A stretch of DNA of 35,633 bases, taken from assembly GCA_027604005.1 (NCBI GenBank), contig JADGJT010000088.1, positions 1 to 35,633 of the forward strand, given 5' to 3'. A model generated the notes under the pieces. That model was not told the origin of the DNA, ran no database searches, and was given only the letters and a program-made list of their open reading frames with translations. Shown piece after piece: positions 8,983 to 19,950 of the stretch. The first letter of the stretch is position 1. The number at the start of each line of letters is the position of its first letter. Origin of the DNA: Dinochytrium kinnereticum. Lineage: Eukaryota > Chytridiomycota > Chytridiomycetes > Chytridiales > Chytridiaceae. Position numbers and translations under genes: made by a program.

Positions 8983-11900
8983 ATGCCTGGGAAACGGCAT
9001 GGTGCATCTCGCGCAAATAAACAAAGAAGGGGTGGTGGTGGAGGTGGAGGTGGAGGCGCAAAATCGGGACGTGGAGGCCGTGGTGGGGGTCGCGGTGGCC
9101 GTGGTGGTCGAGGTAGGGGTGGAGGTGGGAGAAGACAACATGACATGGAGGAAGGTCGTGGAACGCCTTTGAGGGGAGGAGGCAAGAGGACGCCTGACGA
9201 TCGTCTCAAGAGTAAGGGAAATAAAGGCGTTGCCGGTGGTAAAATCGCAAAAGCATTGCTTCCTAGGTATGTTCAAATGGCTCACGATTTCTGAGCTTTT
9301 CTTTCAGGCTGCACCTCAACAATGACACCATCCGTGAACTTAATCTTGTGCTTTCTGAGTATGTGAGCGCACGAAAGCTCTTGGCTGAGGAATTGCATGA
9401 CGATGGCGAGGAATCTGAAGACTCCAAAGACCTGGATGCTGAGGTTGATGAGGATGAAGATGAGGAGGAAGAAGATGATGACTACGACGAGGATGACGAA
9501 GATGATTATGATTACGAGTATGAGGATGACAACGATTACGATGAGGATGATGATGAATATGACGATGACGGCAATTTCGATGTTGAGGCGGAGGCTCGGC
9601 GAATAATGGCAAGATGCCTTCCTAAATCTACACCTTTTGCTCCATCAAGCTTATATTCCCCTTATTCTATAGAAAGACTTTGCTAGACCAAGCTCGCAAA
9701 ACACTTGGCAGGATGAATTGTCTAGCAACGAGGGTGACCCTTTCGTTGACGAGGATGACATTCCCGAGGCCTTGACGGTCTCCCTTTCAACAGTGTCACT
9801 GGCCCAGTCGTCTGGGCTTTCGTCAAAAGATCTTCAATGGCTTACAGGAATGGGGTTCGCGCCTCTGAGGTCACTGGATGCCTTGAAGGCCACGCAGGGG
9901 AAGAACAGGCTTGAGGCATTGAAGCGGCTATATGGAGAGCTTAAGCTTGGGACCAAGGGAAGTGCCGGAGGTGCTTCGCAGAGTGACCCACTCCATGTGT
10001 TTGGTTGCTCCGAGGAGGAAATGATGCGTATCCGCCGAGAAGAGCAGGAAGTTCTTGGATCGATGTTTCCTGATGCATTTGAGGTCGTTTCTGACACGAT
10101 GTGGAGGATCACAGTCGACACGGTGACACCTAATGGATTCCTCAGTCATGATGGTACGGGATTTGATAAGCCACATCCTTCTGTGAATGACTCGAGACAG
10201 TCCAAAGATCGCCTCCTACCGTATTCTATCGAGATTTATTTCCCTGCAAAAAACCGATACCCTTTCGAGCCCCCTATTCTAGTGTTTCGAGATGTGACAG
10301 ATCGTCTTTCTTCTCGTCTAGGCCTTTGCCTCTCTCTTGGACTTTACTGGGCAGCATTGGGATGGGTTGGAGAGCCAATGATCTTTTCGCTCTATTCATG
10401 GCTACAAGGCGATGAATCTTTAGCCATTCTGCTAAGCCCGCCGACAGAGTTTGTTGCCCTTTCGATGGACAAGGTTCAAGAAGAGAAGAAGGCGAAACTG
10501 CCTGTGGAACCACGGAGAGTATTTGAGAGCCCACGCGCGTCACCTCGACCTTCACGCAAAACTGGCGGGCCGCTTCCTCGATACTCAGAATTGCGAAAGG
10601 GTGTTGGGGTCTCGATTGTTCTTAAGGAGGACCAGCCTACAGGTCGAACTGTGGATGGATTTGTACATGAAGGTTTGTTTTTTGAGGTTCTTTTTTTTAA
10701 TTTTCTAAATCCTGTTGATAGTGCTTACCGCTGGCGATCACCCTCACGGGGTCAAAGTCCGGCTTTCGGATGGCCGTGTCGGAAGAGTCAAGTACCTAAC
10801 GGGTTTGTCGGAGAAGGAGACGCCAGCGAAGCAAGGATTAAAATTGGCCGATAAGCTTAGGGGCGAAATCGCGAATGCGAATAATTCAAAAGGCTCTAAA
10901 CCAGGGCCGTCTTTTATTTCTTCAATGGGACAGGCTTCGATTGTCTCTGACAAGGCCCCGAGCCCGGCTATCCTCCCTCCTCAGCCTACGATCAGCCATC
11001 CTGCCGAGGACGCTAAATTGCAGGCCCAGAGTATTGCGTTGAAGGAGGCTTTCATGAAGCAACAAGAGCTGCCGGCGTATAGAAATATGCAACAGCAAAG
11101 GGAGAAACTGCCTGCTTTTTCATTGAAAAAGACCATCGTGGATGCAATTAACGCGAATCGAATCACCGTCATTTCCGGTTTGTTGAAGCTTTTCGTCATC
11201 ATCTTCGCTAGTTTTGAAGTTCTGCTTTTCACTTTATTATTTATTACTCATGAGCTTATAAATTGAAAAAGGTGAAACTGGGTGCGGAAAATCAACACAG
11301 GTGCCCCAGTTTGTCTTAGACGATGCTCTACAGAATGGCCGAGGCGCTTCCTGTAGGATTCTTGTAACCCAGCCTCGCCGTATCTCAGCCATCGGTCTTT
11401 GCGACCGTGTTGCGAATGAGAGGGCTGATAAGGTACCAATCGATGCCGGTCTATTTTTGTACTCAACAAATTGATCCAGGTCGGAAATACGGTGGGATAC
11501 CAGATTCGTTTGGAGAATAGGATATCGGATGCTACTCGAATCACATTCTGCACTACTGGTATCTTGCTGCGTCGACTAGAAGATGGATCGAGCGAATCAG
11601 AACTGGACGTTGGAAACGGTATTGATGACGTCTCCCATATTTTTGTGGATGAAGTTCACGAAAGATCTCTCGATAGTGATTTCCTTCTCATGGTAAAACT
11701 TGATATACTATCTAATTTTTAACTCTATTGATATAAGGTTCTACGTGATCTTTTGCTGATAAGGTATGGGAATTATTTGCCACCTGTTCTAATTAGATAG
11801 GCACGATCTTCGACTTGTCATGATGAGTGCTACCCTAAACGCAGACTTGTTTTCGGCATATTTTGGAGGAGCTCAAATTCTTCATATTCCTGGGAGAACT

Positions 11901-14534
11901 TTCCCTGTGCAGGTTAGTTTTAGACATGAAGTGAAAAACGCCTGAATCCTGTAGGCTCTCTATCTTGAAGATGCCCTTGCAAAAACAAACTATCGTGTTG
12001 AAGGTGCAGACTACATTCGGAAACCGTCCAGTAAGGGAAAGAGTAAGGTAGACTTGAAGGGGAAGAATGCTTTCCCATCCGAAGGGAATGCCCAGCCCAA
12101 ACCGAGAGCATTTGACACAGAGCTGGCTGACGAAGATCTTGATTGGCGGGACCTCCAAAAGCGTTACCCGACCTTGAACGAGAATGCTGCAAAGTCTCTT
12201 GCGATGATGGATCTCGAAAAGATTCATTACCCTCTTATTGAACTTCTGGTGGTGTGGATGATCAATCAGATGTCGTCTGGACAGCCGAAGAATGCCTCTG
12301 GACAACAGGGGAATTATCGAACTGATCGTGGTGGCTTTGGTGGTAGGGGTGGTAGAGGCGGCAGAGGGGGGCGAGGTCGCGGATGGCGTGGAGGACAGAA
12401 TGATTTCGCTACGCTAGATCTGGACGATTCACAGAAGAACCAAGGCGAACCTGCTTTTCAACAAGAGAATCGATGCATCCTTATTTTTTTATCAGGCTTT
12501 GCAGAAATCGTCACCCTCCACGAAGGTCTTTTGCAAAATCCGCGGGTCCGTACAGCTACCGGCAATGGTCAATTTTGTCTTGCGTTGCATTCAACCTTGT
12601 CCTCAGAGGAGCAGATGCGAGTATTCAATAGGCCGCCGTCTGGAACGGTGAAGATCGTGATCGCTACAAATGTTGCTGAGACGTCAATCACAATCGACGA
12701 TGTGGTATGCATTTTGGTTTTTGACTGATTTTTTTCTAACTTCACATCTACGTAGGCCTTTGTGATTGATTCGGTTCGTTACTTTTTTGTCTTCGTTGTT
12801 GGCATACTAATATTACACAGGGGCGTATGAAAGAGACACGGTTTGATCCCAGTAGAGGCATGGCATCTCTTGAGGAATGGTATCTTGAAGTGAAAGTGTA
12901 TGACTATTTACCCGAATTTAAGCTGGGTTTCGAAAGCGAACGCCACTCAGAGGAGGGGTCGAGCTGGCCGTGTCCAAGAAGGAACTTGTGTGCATTTGTT
13001 TACAAGCTATAAGTTTCAACATGCTCTATTGCCCCAGCAACCTCCAGAGATACACAGAGTACCGCTCGAGCAGGTAACTTGTTTTGGAGAACTCAGCAGA
13101 CTGTATTGATTGCTTCTAGATATGCCTTAGAATTAAAATTCTTCCTTTCTTGAAAGGAAGAATAGACCAGATTCTGAGTAAGGTCATTGAACCGCCATCT
13201 ACAGACGCAGTTAGAGCAGCGATAGTAACTCTTAGAACGTTGCAGGTATATTTTTCTACGTAGCGCATTCGTGTTGACTAAATGATTATAAGGCCTTGTC
13301 AAAAGATGAAAGTCTCACTCCTCTAGGCTTTCATCTTGGTCGACTTCCGGTCGATGTGCGGGTGAGCCGTTCAGTGACGTTTTATTGCTGACTTGAATTT
13401 TAGATTGGGAAGCTGATCCTTTTTGGCAGTATATTCCGTTGCCTCGATCCTATCCTTACAATTGCATCGGCCATGAGTATTAAATCACCATTCGTGGCTC
13501 CATTTGAAAAACGTGACGAAGCGGATGCCAGAAAGCAGGTTCTCATCAATTACATTAAAAACAAAGCTAACTTCTGCAATTTAAGGAATTTGCGACAGCA
13601 ATTTCCGATCCTCTAACCCTTCTAACGGCATACAATAATTGGCTGCTCGAACGCCGAAATGGATTTGCGAACGAACGTCGATTTTGCTTTGAAAACTTCT
13701 TATCTGGGAAGACACTCGCCATGATCGCGTCCGTAAAACGACAGCTGGCAGAACTTTTATGTGACATTGGTTTTGTTAAAGGAGTTATTCGGTCTAGAGA
13801 TATGGAACGACGCGGTGGTCGAATGTCCGATGGTGTTGCGGAGGCAGTCGGTGAGACAACAGGCCCACCAGATTTTGAGTTGATCAAGGCTCTCATGGTA
13901 TCTGCCCTGTATCCAAATGGTGGGTGCTTTTAACTACCAAACGGGGGTGTACTAAGTTCCTTGAAGTCATAAGAATTGAAACACCGGAGGGGAAAACCCC
14001 ATCTGCTGCAAGCTTAAAACTCTACGTCAAAGGGGGGGAAGAGGTAGCAATTCACCCATCTTCTGTGGTATGTGGCGGCAGTTTAGCCATAGAAAGCGCT
14101 AATTTCCGAATAGAATTGGAAGGTAGCGAGGTATCCTTATCCCTTCCTTGTATACCACGAAAAGATCAAAACTTCAAAAGTCTACATTCGGGATTCGACT
14201 TGCATTGGACCCATGGCTCTTGCTTTCTTTGGAGGGAAGTTAACGTGGGATAGAAATCAGAGCGTCATTAACGTTGATGATGGTGAAAAAGACTACATTT
14301 TGCATTGTATTGACTGTTTCTCAAGGATGGATTCGATTTGCAGCCACTCATAAAGTCTCGGCTATCATTGAGGCCTCTCGAATCGCTCTTGATGATCTTC
14401 TGCAGATGAAGATTGAGAATCCAAAACTGGCTATCGAAGAAACGAAGCTTGTAAGGGTCATTGTGGACGTTATAACTCGATCAGCTAGAGCAGATATGGC
14501 GACATTGGGTAGAGTGGATATGGGAAGGCGCTAA
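8983..14534 (+). CDS. DHX57: DHX57/Ucp12-like UBA-RWD DEAH-box RNA helicase with embedded YwbE-like domain
   Basis: Nineteen exons: 8983-9266, 9308-9608, 9673-10672, 10722-11177, 11272-11432, 11480-11692, 11738-11763, 11801-11912, 11955-12704, 12756-12773, 12821-12879, 12923-13073, 13120-13245, 13293-13361, 13404-13538, 13586-13919, 13967-14067, 14123-14282, 14326-14534; 1554 aa. Domains in order: Gly/Arg-rich N-terminus; very acidic stretch (about 125-190); UBA near 243-288 (LTGMGF); RWD about 309-442; YwbE/DUF2196-like 498-553; RecA1 with GETGCGKST (681-689), DEVH (791-794) and SAT (823-825); RGG box (about 974-999); RecA2 with QRRGRAGR (1136-1143); HA2/ratchet; OB-fold ending with [16 protein letters not shown] and the GWIRF region. 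It is an ATP-dependent RNA helicase; its cellular role in fungi is poorly known. The intron after exon 2 appears to be GC-AG; all others are GT-AG. Confidence 0.92.
9609..9672 (+). other. Probable GC-AG intron in the helicase gene
   Basis: No GT lies between 9590 and the next coding block. The frame joins perfectly if the intron starts GCAAGA after the ATG codon at 9606-9608 and ends in TTCTATAG at 9672, giving IM then KDFARPSS. A weaker alternative is a GTTGAG donor around 9580, which also keeps frame and removes about nine residues. Confidence 0.55.
10579..10792 (+). other. YwbE/DUF2196-like domain within the helicase (spans an intron)
   Basis: The segment encodes [20 protein letters not shown], then FVHE, then after the intron 10673-10721 [20 protein letters not shown] and GRVKYL. 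This matches the small bacterial YwbE family pattern (IVLK.DQ.TG, HPHGIKV.L.DG.VGRV) over essentially its full length. The first half is in the same uninterrupted exon as the RWD domain; the second half is in the exon that leads into helicase motif I. Confidence 0.8.
12756..12773 (+). other. 18-base exon 10 of the helicase
   Basis: It encodes AFVIDS between an AG acceptor and a GTTCGT donor, and joins to [10 protein letters not shown] in the next exon to rebuild helicase motif V. The following 47-base intron has TACTAATA just before its acceptor. Confidence 0.8.
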
Positions 14535-14591
14535 GACGTGATTTCAGGAGGCTGTGCTTCCGTTTTTGATTGCTGTTGAACTTTTTTTGCA

Positions 14592-16023
14592 TTATCGCCA
14601 TAAATGAAATGAATGATCGTAGAATGACGCTGTTCCCTTTAAATCTTTCAAATTTGGTCTTGAGGAATGACACCAGCTTGCTCCATATCCCAAGTTTCCG
14701 TGATCCCCATCTCTATAGTGCGTCAAAATCTGGGATTCTTAGAAGGAAGATTAGCTCGCACAATTAATGAAACAAATCCAACCAACCATTGCTTTCAAAA
14801 TCTAGCTTGATCACATGAAAACCGTTCTGCATAGATGCAGTCAAAACTAGCGATGGGTCGATGGGATGCCATCTAAATCTCCAGACACCTCCGCCGACAT
14901 GGCATTCAAGTAAAGGAGATCTCATACTTCTTTTGTCCCATATCATGAACTTCTCATCATAGCTGAACGCATCATGAGTTTTCCCCGCTTCAACGTTAAA
15001 ATATGTTACCTTCCGGTTCCAATAATATTTTCGTTGGATGGGTGAGATTCTATGCTGCAAACTCCCGCGCTATGTCTGGAGAGCGCATTAGCGAAATTAA
15101 AACCCAACAACACCGTGAGCTATTCAAACTCATGTACGGAGGTTCCATTCTCATATCCCATCGCTTCAGGCGACTATCATCTCCACCTGTAATTATGAAT
15201 GGGGCAAATCAACAATGGAAGCTAACGAGAAGAAGTCAATAAAAAAACGTACCGGAATAAATCACGTTTTCGTCGTATGCGTCAAAAGCAGCTATCCATG
15301 CTTCAAAATCATGAGCTTTCCACGTAGAGGTTGAAGCAAGACCCCGCTCGTTGCTTAACCCTAGAACGTTAATTGTACCATCACTTTGGCTGACCGCCAG
15401 TTTCGCCGACGATCTACAAAAGCCGAAAAATTAGATTTAAAACTATGAGCTCACTTACCGATCCTTTCGCAAGCGGGGTGACCAATCTAATGAAAGGCAT
15501 AGCACCTTTTCTAGACCGTTCGAATAGTTAAAAGATTGCTGAAGAGTTTCGTCCTAAAGCAGAAATCAGCTAAAAAAAGTTAAAGAATATTATTTGATAC
15601 CTTTAAAGTGTAAATAGAAATATTTCCCAGTGAATCTGCCATTGCAAGGGATGCTGACCCATCCTCAATCTCACACCTTCGGCATATTAGTAAAGGGCAA
15701 GCTTGGCCTTTCCTCTACCATTTCATATCCAGGATGGCGCCAGTCTCCTCTCTATGTAACTCTTTGCTGCGATCGCTTTAAGATCATGAAATGTAATATC
15801 CGTCTTACAGTTTGACAGGGGATTCTAAACTGGGTCTATCTTCGACTTTGAACAAAAGCAACCTTCCTGTCCTCCGTGTTTCGGCAGTAGTCTCATCTGA
15901 TCCGCTGTCAACCTGCTTTAGAAGTTGATATGTCCCAACAGCGACAATGTCCTGATCGAGGCATGGGCAGAACTCGACAGAATCTGCACAGTATTCTGTA
16001 TCTAACTTCACCAAAGTTGTCAT
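14592..16023 (-). CDS. DPH7: DPH7, WD40 diphthine methylesterase
   Basis: Nine exons on the minus strand: 16023-15809, 15751-15719, 15676-15601, 15553-15459, 15413-15253, 15186-15114, 15075-15010, 14962-14787, 14737-14592; 346 aa. It removes the methyl ester of methylated diphthine on eEF2, the step before final amidation in diphthamide synthesis (cytosol). Recognisable blocks: DTEYCADSVEFCP and GTYQL at the N-terminus, TGAILDMKW, LAMADSLGNISIY, AHDFEAWIAAFD, YSGGDDSRLKRWDMR, HSAGVCSIESHP, ECHVGGGVWRFRWHP, GNLGYGASWCHS and TASFYDHSFHLWR at the C-terminus. These match DPH7/WDR85 over its full length. The start at 16023 is chosen because family homology begins directly after it; an upstream Met at 16083 would extend into the opposite gene. 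It converges on the helicase with 57 bases between stops. Confidence 0.92.
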
Positions 16024-16024
16024 T

Positions 16025-16729
16025 ATGGAGAAAAAAGCTTTAAAAGAGCTTTTTGGGTCAGACTCTGAAGATGAGGACGACAATGGGAACGGCTTAATTA
16101 ATCCTGAGTGTCCGTTCGATACGAATGTGATAGTTCAGCACGATACAATCAAAGGACTCTATATGTGGAAGTCGGCCCTCAGCCATGAGCTTCAGCAAGA
16201 TCTCCTATCGGCTATTTCCAATCAATGTGTTTTGGACCCTGCATCGGGAAGGAACCAAGCCATGGGCTTCGGCGTTCTTCCAGATTTCGTTCATCCACTC
16301 TTCACCATTGGAAAGCGCATTCTTCCATCCCCTCTTTCCGACAGAACCCCTGTATTTGACCAAATGATCTTGAATCACTATTATCCTGGAGACGGCATCA
16401 AGCCTCATTTAGATCTCGCGAGATTCGAGGATGGGGTTTTGATAGCCAGCTTTCTGTCATCTACCGTGATGGAGTTTCGGACATGTGACGAGGATGAAGG
16501 ATTTGGCTACGACTTGAAAGAATCGCATTCAAACAAAATTCCGGTTGATATTTTATTGGAACCTGGTGATGTCGTGTGTCTTTCCGGGGACGCTAGGTAT
16601 CGCTGGACGCATGCAATTGCTCATAGGGATCGGGATAAAACTATGGACTCAAATGGAAAGGCGCAAGTGCTAGAAAGGGGAGAGAGGATATCCATTACGT
16701 TGAGACGTTTAACGCCTGAAGGAACATAA
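16025..16729 (+). CDS. AlkB-like 2-oxoglutarate/Fe(II) dioxygenase
   Basis: Single exon, 234 aa. The N-terminus is acidic (SDSEDEDDN). The double-stranded beta-helix core shows NHYYPGDGIKPHLDL with Fe ligands H128 and D130, WTHAIAH with third ligand H196, and RISITLRRL with 2-oxoglutarate-binding Arg residues (R221/R227). NQAMGFGVLP near residue 77 resembles the AlkB nucleotide-recognition region. Family members demethylate nucleic acids or proteins; the substrate here is unknown. The start codon is one base away from the DPH7 start on the other strand. It is the only AlkB-type gene here and one of only two intronless genes in the window. Confidence 0.88.
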   Translation: MEKKALKELFGSDSEDEDDNGNGLINPECPFDTNVIVQHDTIKGLYMWKSALSHELQQDLLSAISNQCVLDPASGRNQAMGFGVLPDFVHPLFTIGKRILPSPLSDRTPVFDQMILNHYYPGDGIKPHLDLARFEDGVLIASFLSSTVMEFRTCDEDEGFGYDLKESHSNKIPVDILLEPGDVVCLSGDARYRWTHAIAHRDRDKTMDSNGKAQVLERGERISITLRRLTPEGT

Positions 16730-16736
16730 TAGAGTA

Positions 16737-16742
16737 AATAAA
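16737..16742 (+). terminator. Candidate polyadenylation signal AATAAA (AlkB-like gene)
   Basis: AATAAA starts only 8 bases after the AlkB-like stop codon, implying a very short 3' UTR if used. Confidence 0.4.
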
Positions 16743-16898
16743 AATGCGCAGTATATTAATGATCTATGTGGCATGTTTTGATTTCCATAATCGAAGGATG
16801 TACAGTATCGACATAAAATACCGTACAAGAACCTACTCATGTGTATGTACGAAAGAAGGGATGTGATATAATAATGAACGAGATAAAAACAAGAAGGC

Positions 16899-19035
16899 CT
16901 AATCCATCAGATGGACGTTGGCATCATCCACATCCGCGGGGGTCTTAATGTCCGGAATAAATCTCGACTGCAGAGCTGTTGCAATGGCAAGTAGCGATAG
17001 GATGAAGAACACGAACCAATAGTTCAACGGGAATGCAAGGTGGTTATTCAAACTCCAAGCCCACATGATACCGCCGAGAGCAGGTCCTAAAAACCATTGT
17101 GGTCAGTAAGGTAAAGGTAGTGAACTGTACCGCTACCCACCGATACTCCGCACAAATGCCGCAGTTGTCTGACCAATACCATTAACAATACCAAGATTGG
17201 CTTTACCGGCTGCATTATTAATCTGTTTAAGTTAGTTTTAGTCTGATTAATCGAAGCCCTAACCATAATCATCACAGAAGTGAAACCCAAAACATTGCAG
17301 AAATGGCGACCTGCCATATTCAAAAGAAGTGCTGGCCATGTCCAAGCTTTAAGAGATGGCGATCCTCCGGCGATAAATGTTGAAACAATCGGGAAAATCG
17401 GGAAGATGCTAATATAGCAGCAGGCGGCCAATTTGTAGAGAGTAACGGGTGAAAAGAACCGTGACAAATATGGGTATACTACGAGTTGGATAAATAATGT
17501 CATGCATCCCATGAGAGATAGACAGAATCCAATATCACTTGACGTAAACCCAAGGCCACCTGAAATGCTTACTTTAGAATTGAAGTAGAAGTATGCCTTA
17601 CCATCTGCAAGAGGTGTTACCACCCATAAACTAAATGTTTCGTCAAAGATAATATTCTGAAAAGATAGCATGCCATAGCCCACAATTGCATGGATAGCCG
17701 CATATCCTATAAATGAAGCCTTTGGGCCTTCTGTGACCTTTTCCTCCATCTCGTCACACTCATCTACTAATTCATTTACTTGAGTGAAGACTGAGTCTCT
17801 GGCTCCCGTCGCACTAGATGAATTCGTCCGGGAGGTTCTCAAAATTGTGGGTCGAGTTGAACTGCATCCCTCGTTTTCCAAATCCGCGTCGCGGTCTCCA
17901 ATGACATGAGCAGGTATGCTCTTCGCTTCGACATCATCGCGAGTAGGAAGAGGTGCATATGCACCACTTGTTTGTGACGTCTCCTCAAGGAAGAAGAATC
18001 CAACAGTAAAGCCCGTCAAACTGATGATTGCGGATATAAGGCAGGGGAGGAAGTATGGGTTCGCCGCAAGAAAGGGGCAATTTCCAAAAAGGGCTGGAAA
18101 CTGTTTAGTCGGGTTTGCTAGGAATCCTCCGAGAACCGGGCCACAGATCATTCCAATACCCCACATGAGCCTTTTTTTTTTTTCATTGTTAGCAACTTAA
18201 GATATAAAGACATATATACCCAAACATCGAAAATCCCTTTGCCTGGTTGGTCGAGTCTGTAACTTCACCCATCACGCATTTGGCAACACCAATGTTACCA
18301 TTTAGAAAGCCACATGCTGCTCTGGAAAGAATGGCCCAAGACAGTGAATGCGAAACTCCGAAAAGCAAGATGGTCACAGTGTTACCCAGCAAACCCAAGA
18401 GCAAAACTGGACGTCTTCCAACGCGGTCACTACACCATCCCCAAAACATGCTTAAACATATTAGAGTAATTAATGTTAAGATTCAGTTAACACCAACCTA
18501 GTCAAAAACTGAGCCAAACTGAATGACGACGCGATGAACCCAACATAGTAGCCAATGTCCTTTTCGTTCGCCTGATCGTGTGATGCCTCAAATAAGAAAT
18601 CCTTCACCATAAAGTACACGAAAGGAACTGATCATAGTTTTTAGCCGTTGACTTTAGCATTGATGCAACTTCAAACTGCAGGGATTGTCGAAGAAAAAAA
18701 GCCTCACATAGAATTGTCATCGACATGGGCTCGCTGAATATAACAATGCAGAGAATAAACATAATCTTCTTCGGAAGAGGAGTCTGAACTCCGTCGGCCA
18801 TCTTCGGAGAAGTCATCACCGCAGGATTGAAATCAATTGTGGCGATCGAGCTGAAAGAAGAGAGATGCCTCCAAAGGCCACGAGACTCGATCCCTTTGTC
18901 TGTGGGCTGCAGTGAAGGAGATGTGGGGGCAGTTCTTGCTCGACCGTCCAAGCAGACGATGGGGCGATCATTAGGAATAGTCGACTCCACCTCAACCGCC
19001 ATGTTACTGTCGCAAAGCAAGCTACTCTGAGACAT
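16899..19035 (-). CDS. Major facilitator superfamily transporter (ZIFL/YCR023C-like)
   Basis: Seven exons on the minus strand: 19035-18708, 18627-18498, 18450-18220, 18170-17602, 17559-17264, 17222-17141, 17086-16899; 607 aa. It is an integral membrane transporter of the family that includes yeast YCR023C and plant zinc-induced-facilitator-like proteins; the substrate is unknown. After a soluble N-terminus, TM1 begins at PLPKKIMFILCIVIFSEPMS. The MFS signature loop is FWGWCSDRVGRRPVLLLG. A long acidic cytosolic loop (ELVDECDEMEEK) divides the two six-helix halves. The C-terminal helix FVFFILSLLAIATAL is followed by a short tail. The 42-base intron 17601-17560 is a multiple of three and has no stop. 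It is divergent from the DUF5522-type gene. Confidence 0.88.
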
Positions 19036-19442
19036 GTTGTTGGCGTCAGATTGGAAGGTAAGCGATGGGTGCTGTTGACGTCCTTATTAGGCACAATAAG
19101 GGGAGGCGAATCCAATCAAAATGTCAGCGGATGGCCTAGACCACAAATGAAGGTTTGATCCACGCCTTTTATCGGAGATTTGCAGGTAGGAGGAATGTGA
19201 CTTTTCAAGTTTGTTTATACAGAGCGGGGTTTGCAAGCGGTCATGAATGCGAATCCATTGTCAATCCATTACTCCGAACCTTCTCTTCTGGCACATACCT
19301 TCTACTTCACACATCTCGTTCCCGTTCCTGCGTCATTACAGACAGTAATAACCTGCCGTGCCTCATGGTGAACCGAACGATTCCGCAATCCAAGGCTCAA
19401 GTTATGGTTGCACAACATATTCATTTTTTGGGGTTCATGTGA
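19036..19442. other. Divergent intergenic region (MFS transporter / DUF5522-type gene)
   Basis: 407 bases between opposite start codons. I see no coding signal, TATA box or repeat of note; both promoters must share this space. Confidence 0.5.
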
Positions 19443-19884
<442 letters not shown>

Positions 19885-19950
19885 ACTGATACTGTATTGT
19901 ATGGCTCGTAGTTAAGATATCACGGCCCCCCAAGAAAGAAGATCGCTGTT

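Noticed and set aside
9340..9612. His/Arg-rich open frame on the minus strand
   Set aside because: It is the antisense of the acidic Asp/Glu tract of the helicase and has no independent motif.
10673..10721. Possible gene boundary between a UBA-RWD protein and a helicase
   Set aside because: The intron joins the two halves of one YwbE-like domain in frame, and the UBA-RWD-helicase order is that of known DHX57-type proteins.
16024..16083. Upstream in-frame Met extending DPH7 by 20 residues
   Set aside because: The extension is the antisense of the AlkB-like acidic N-terminus, and family homology starts right after the Met at 16023. It is kept only as an alternative start.
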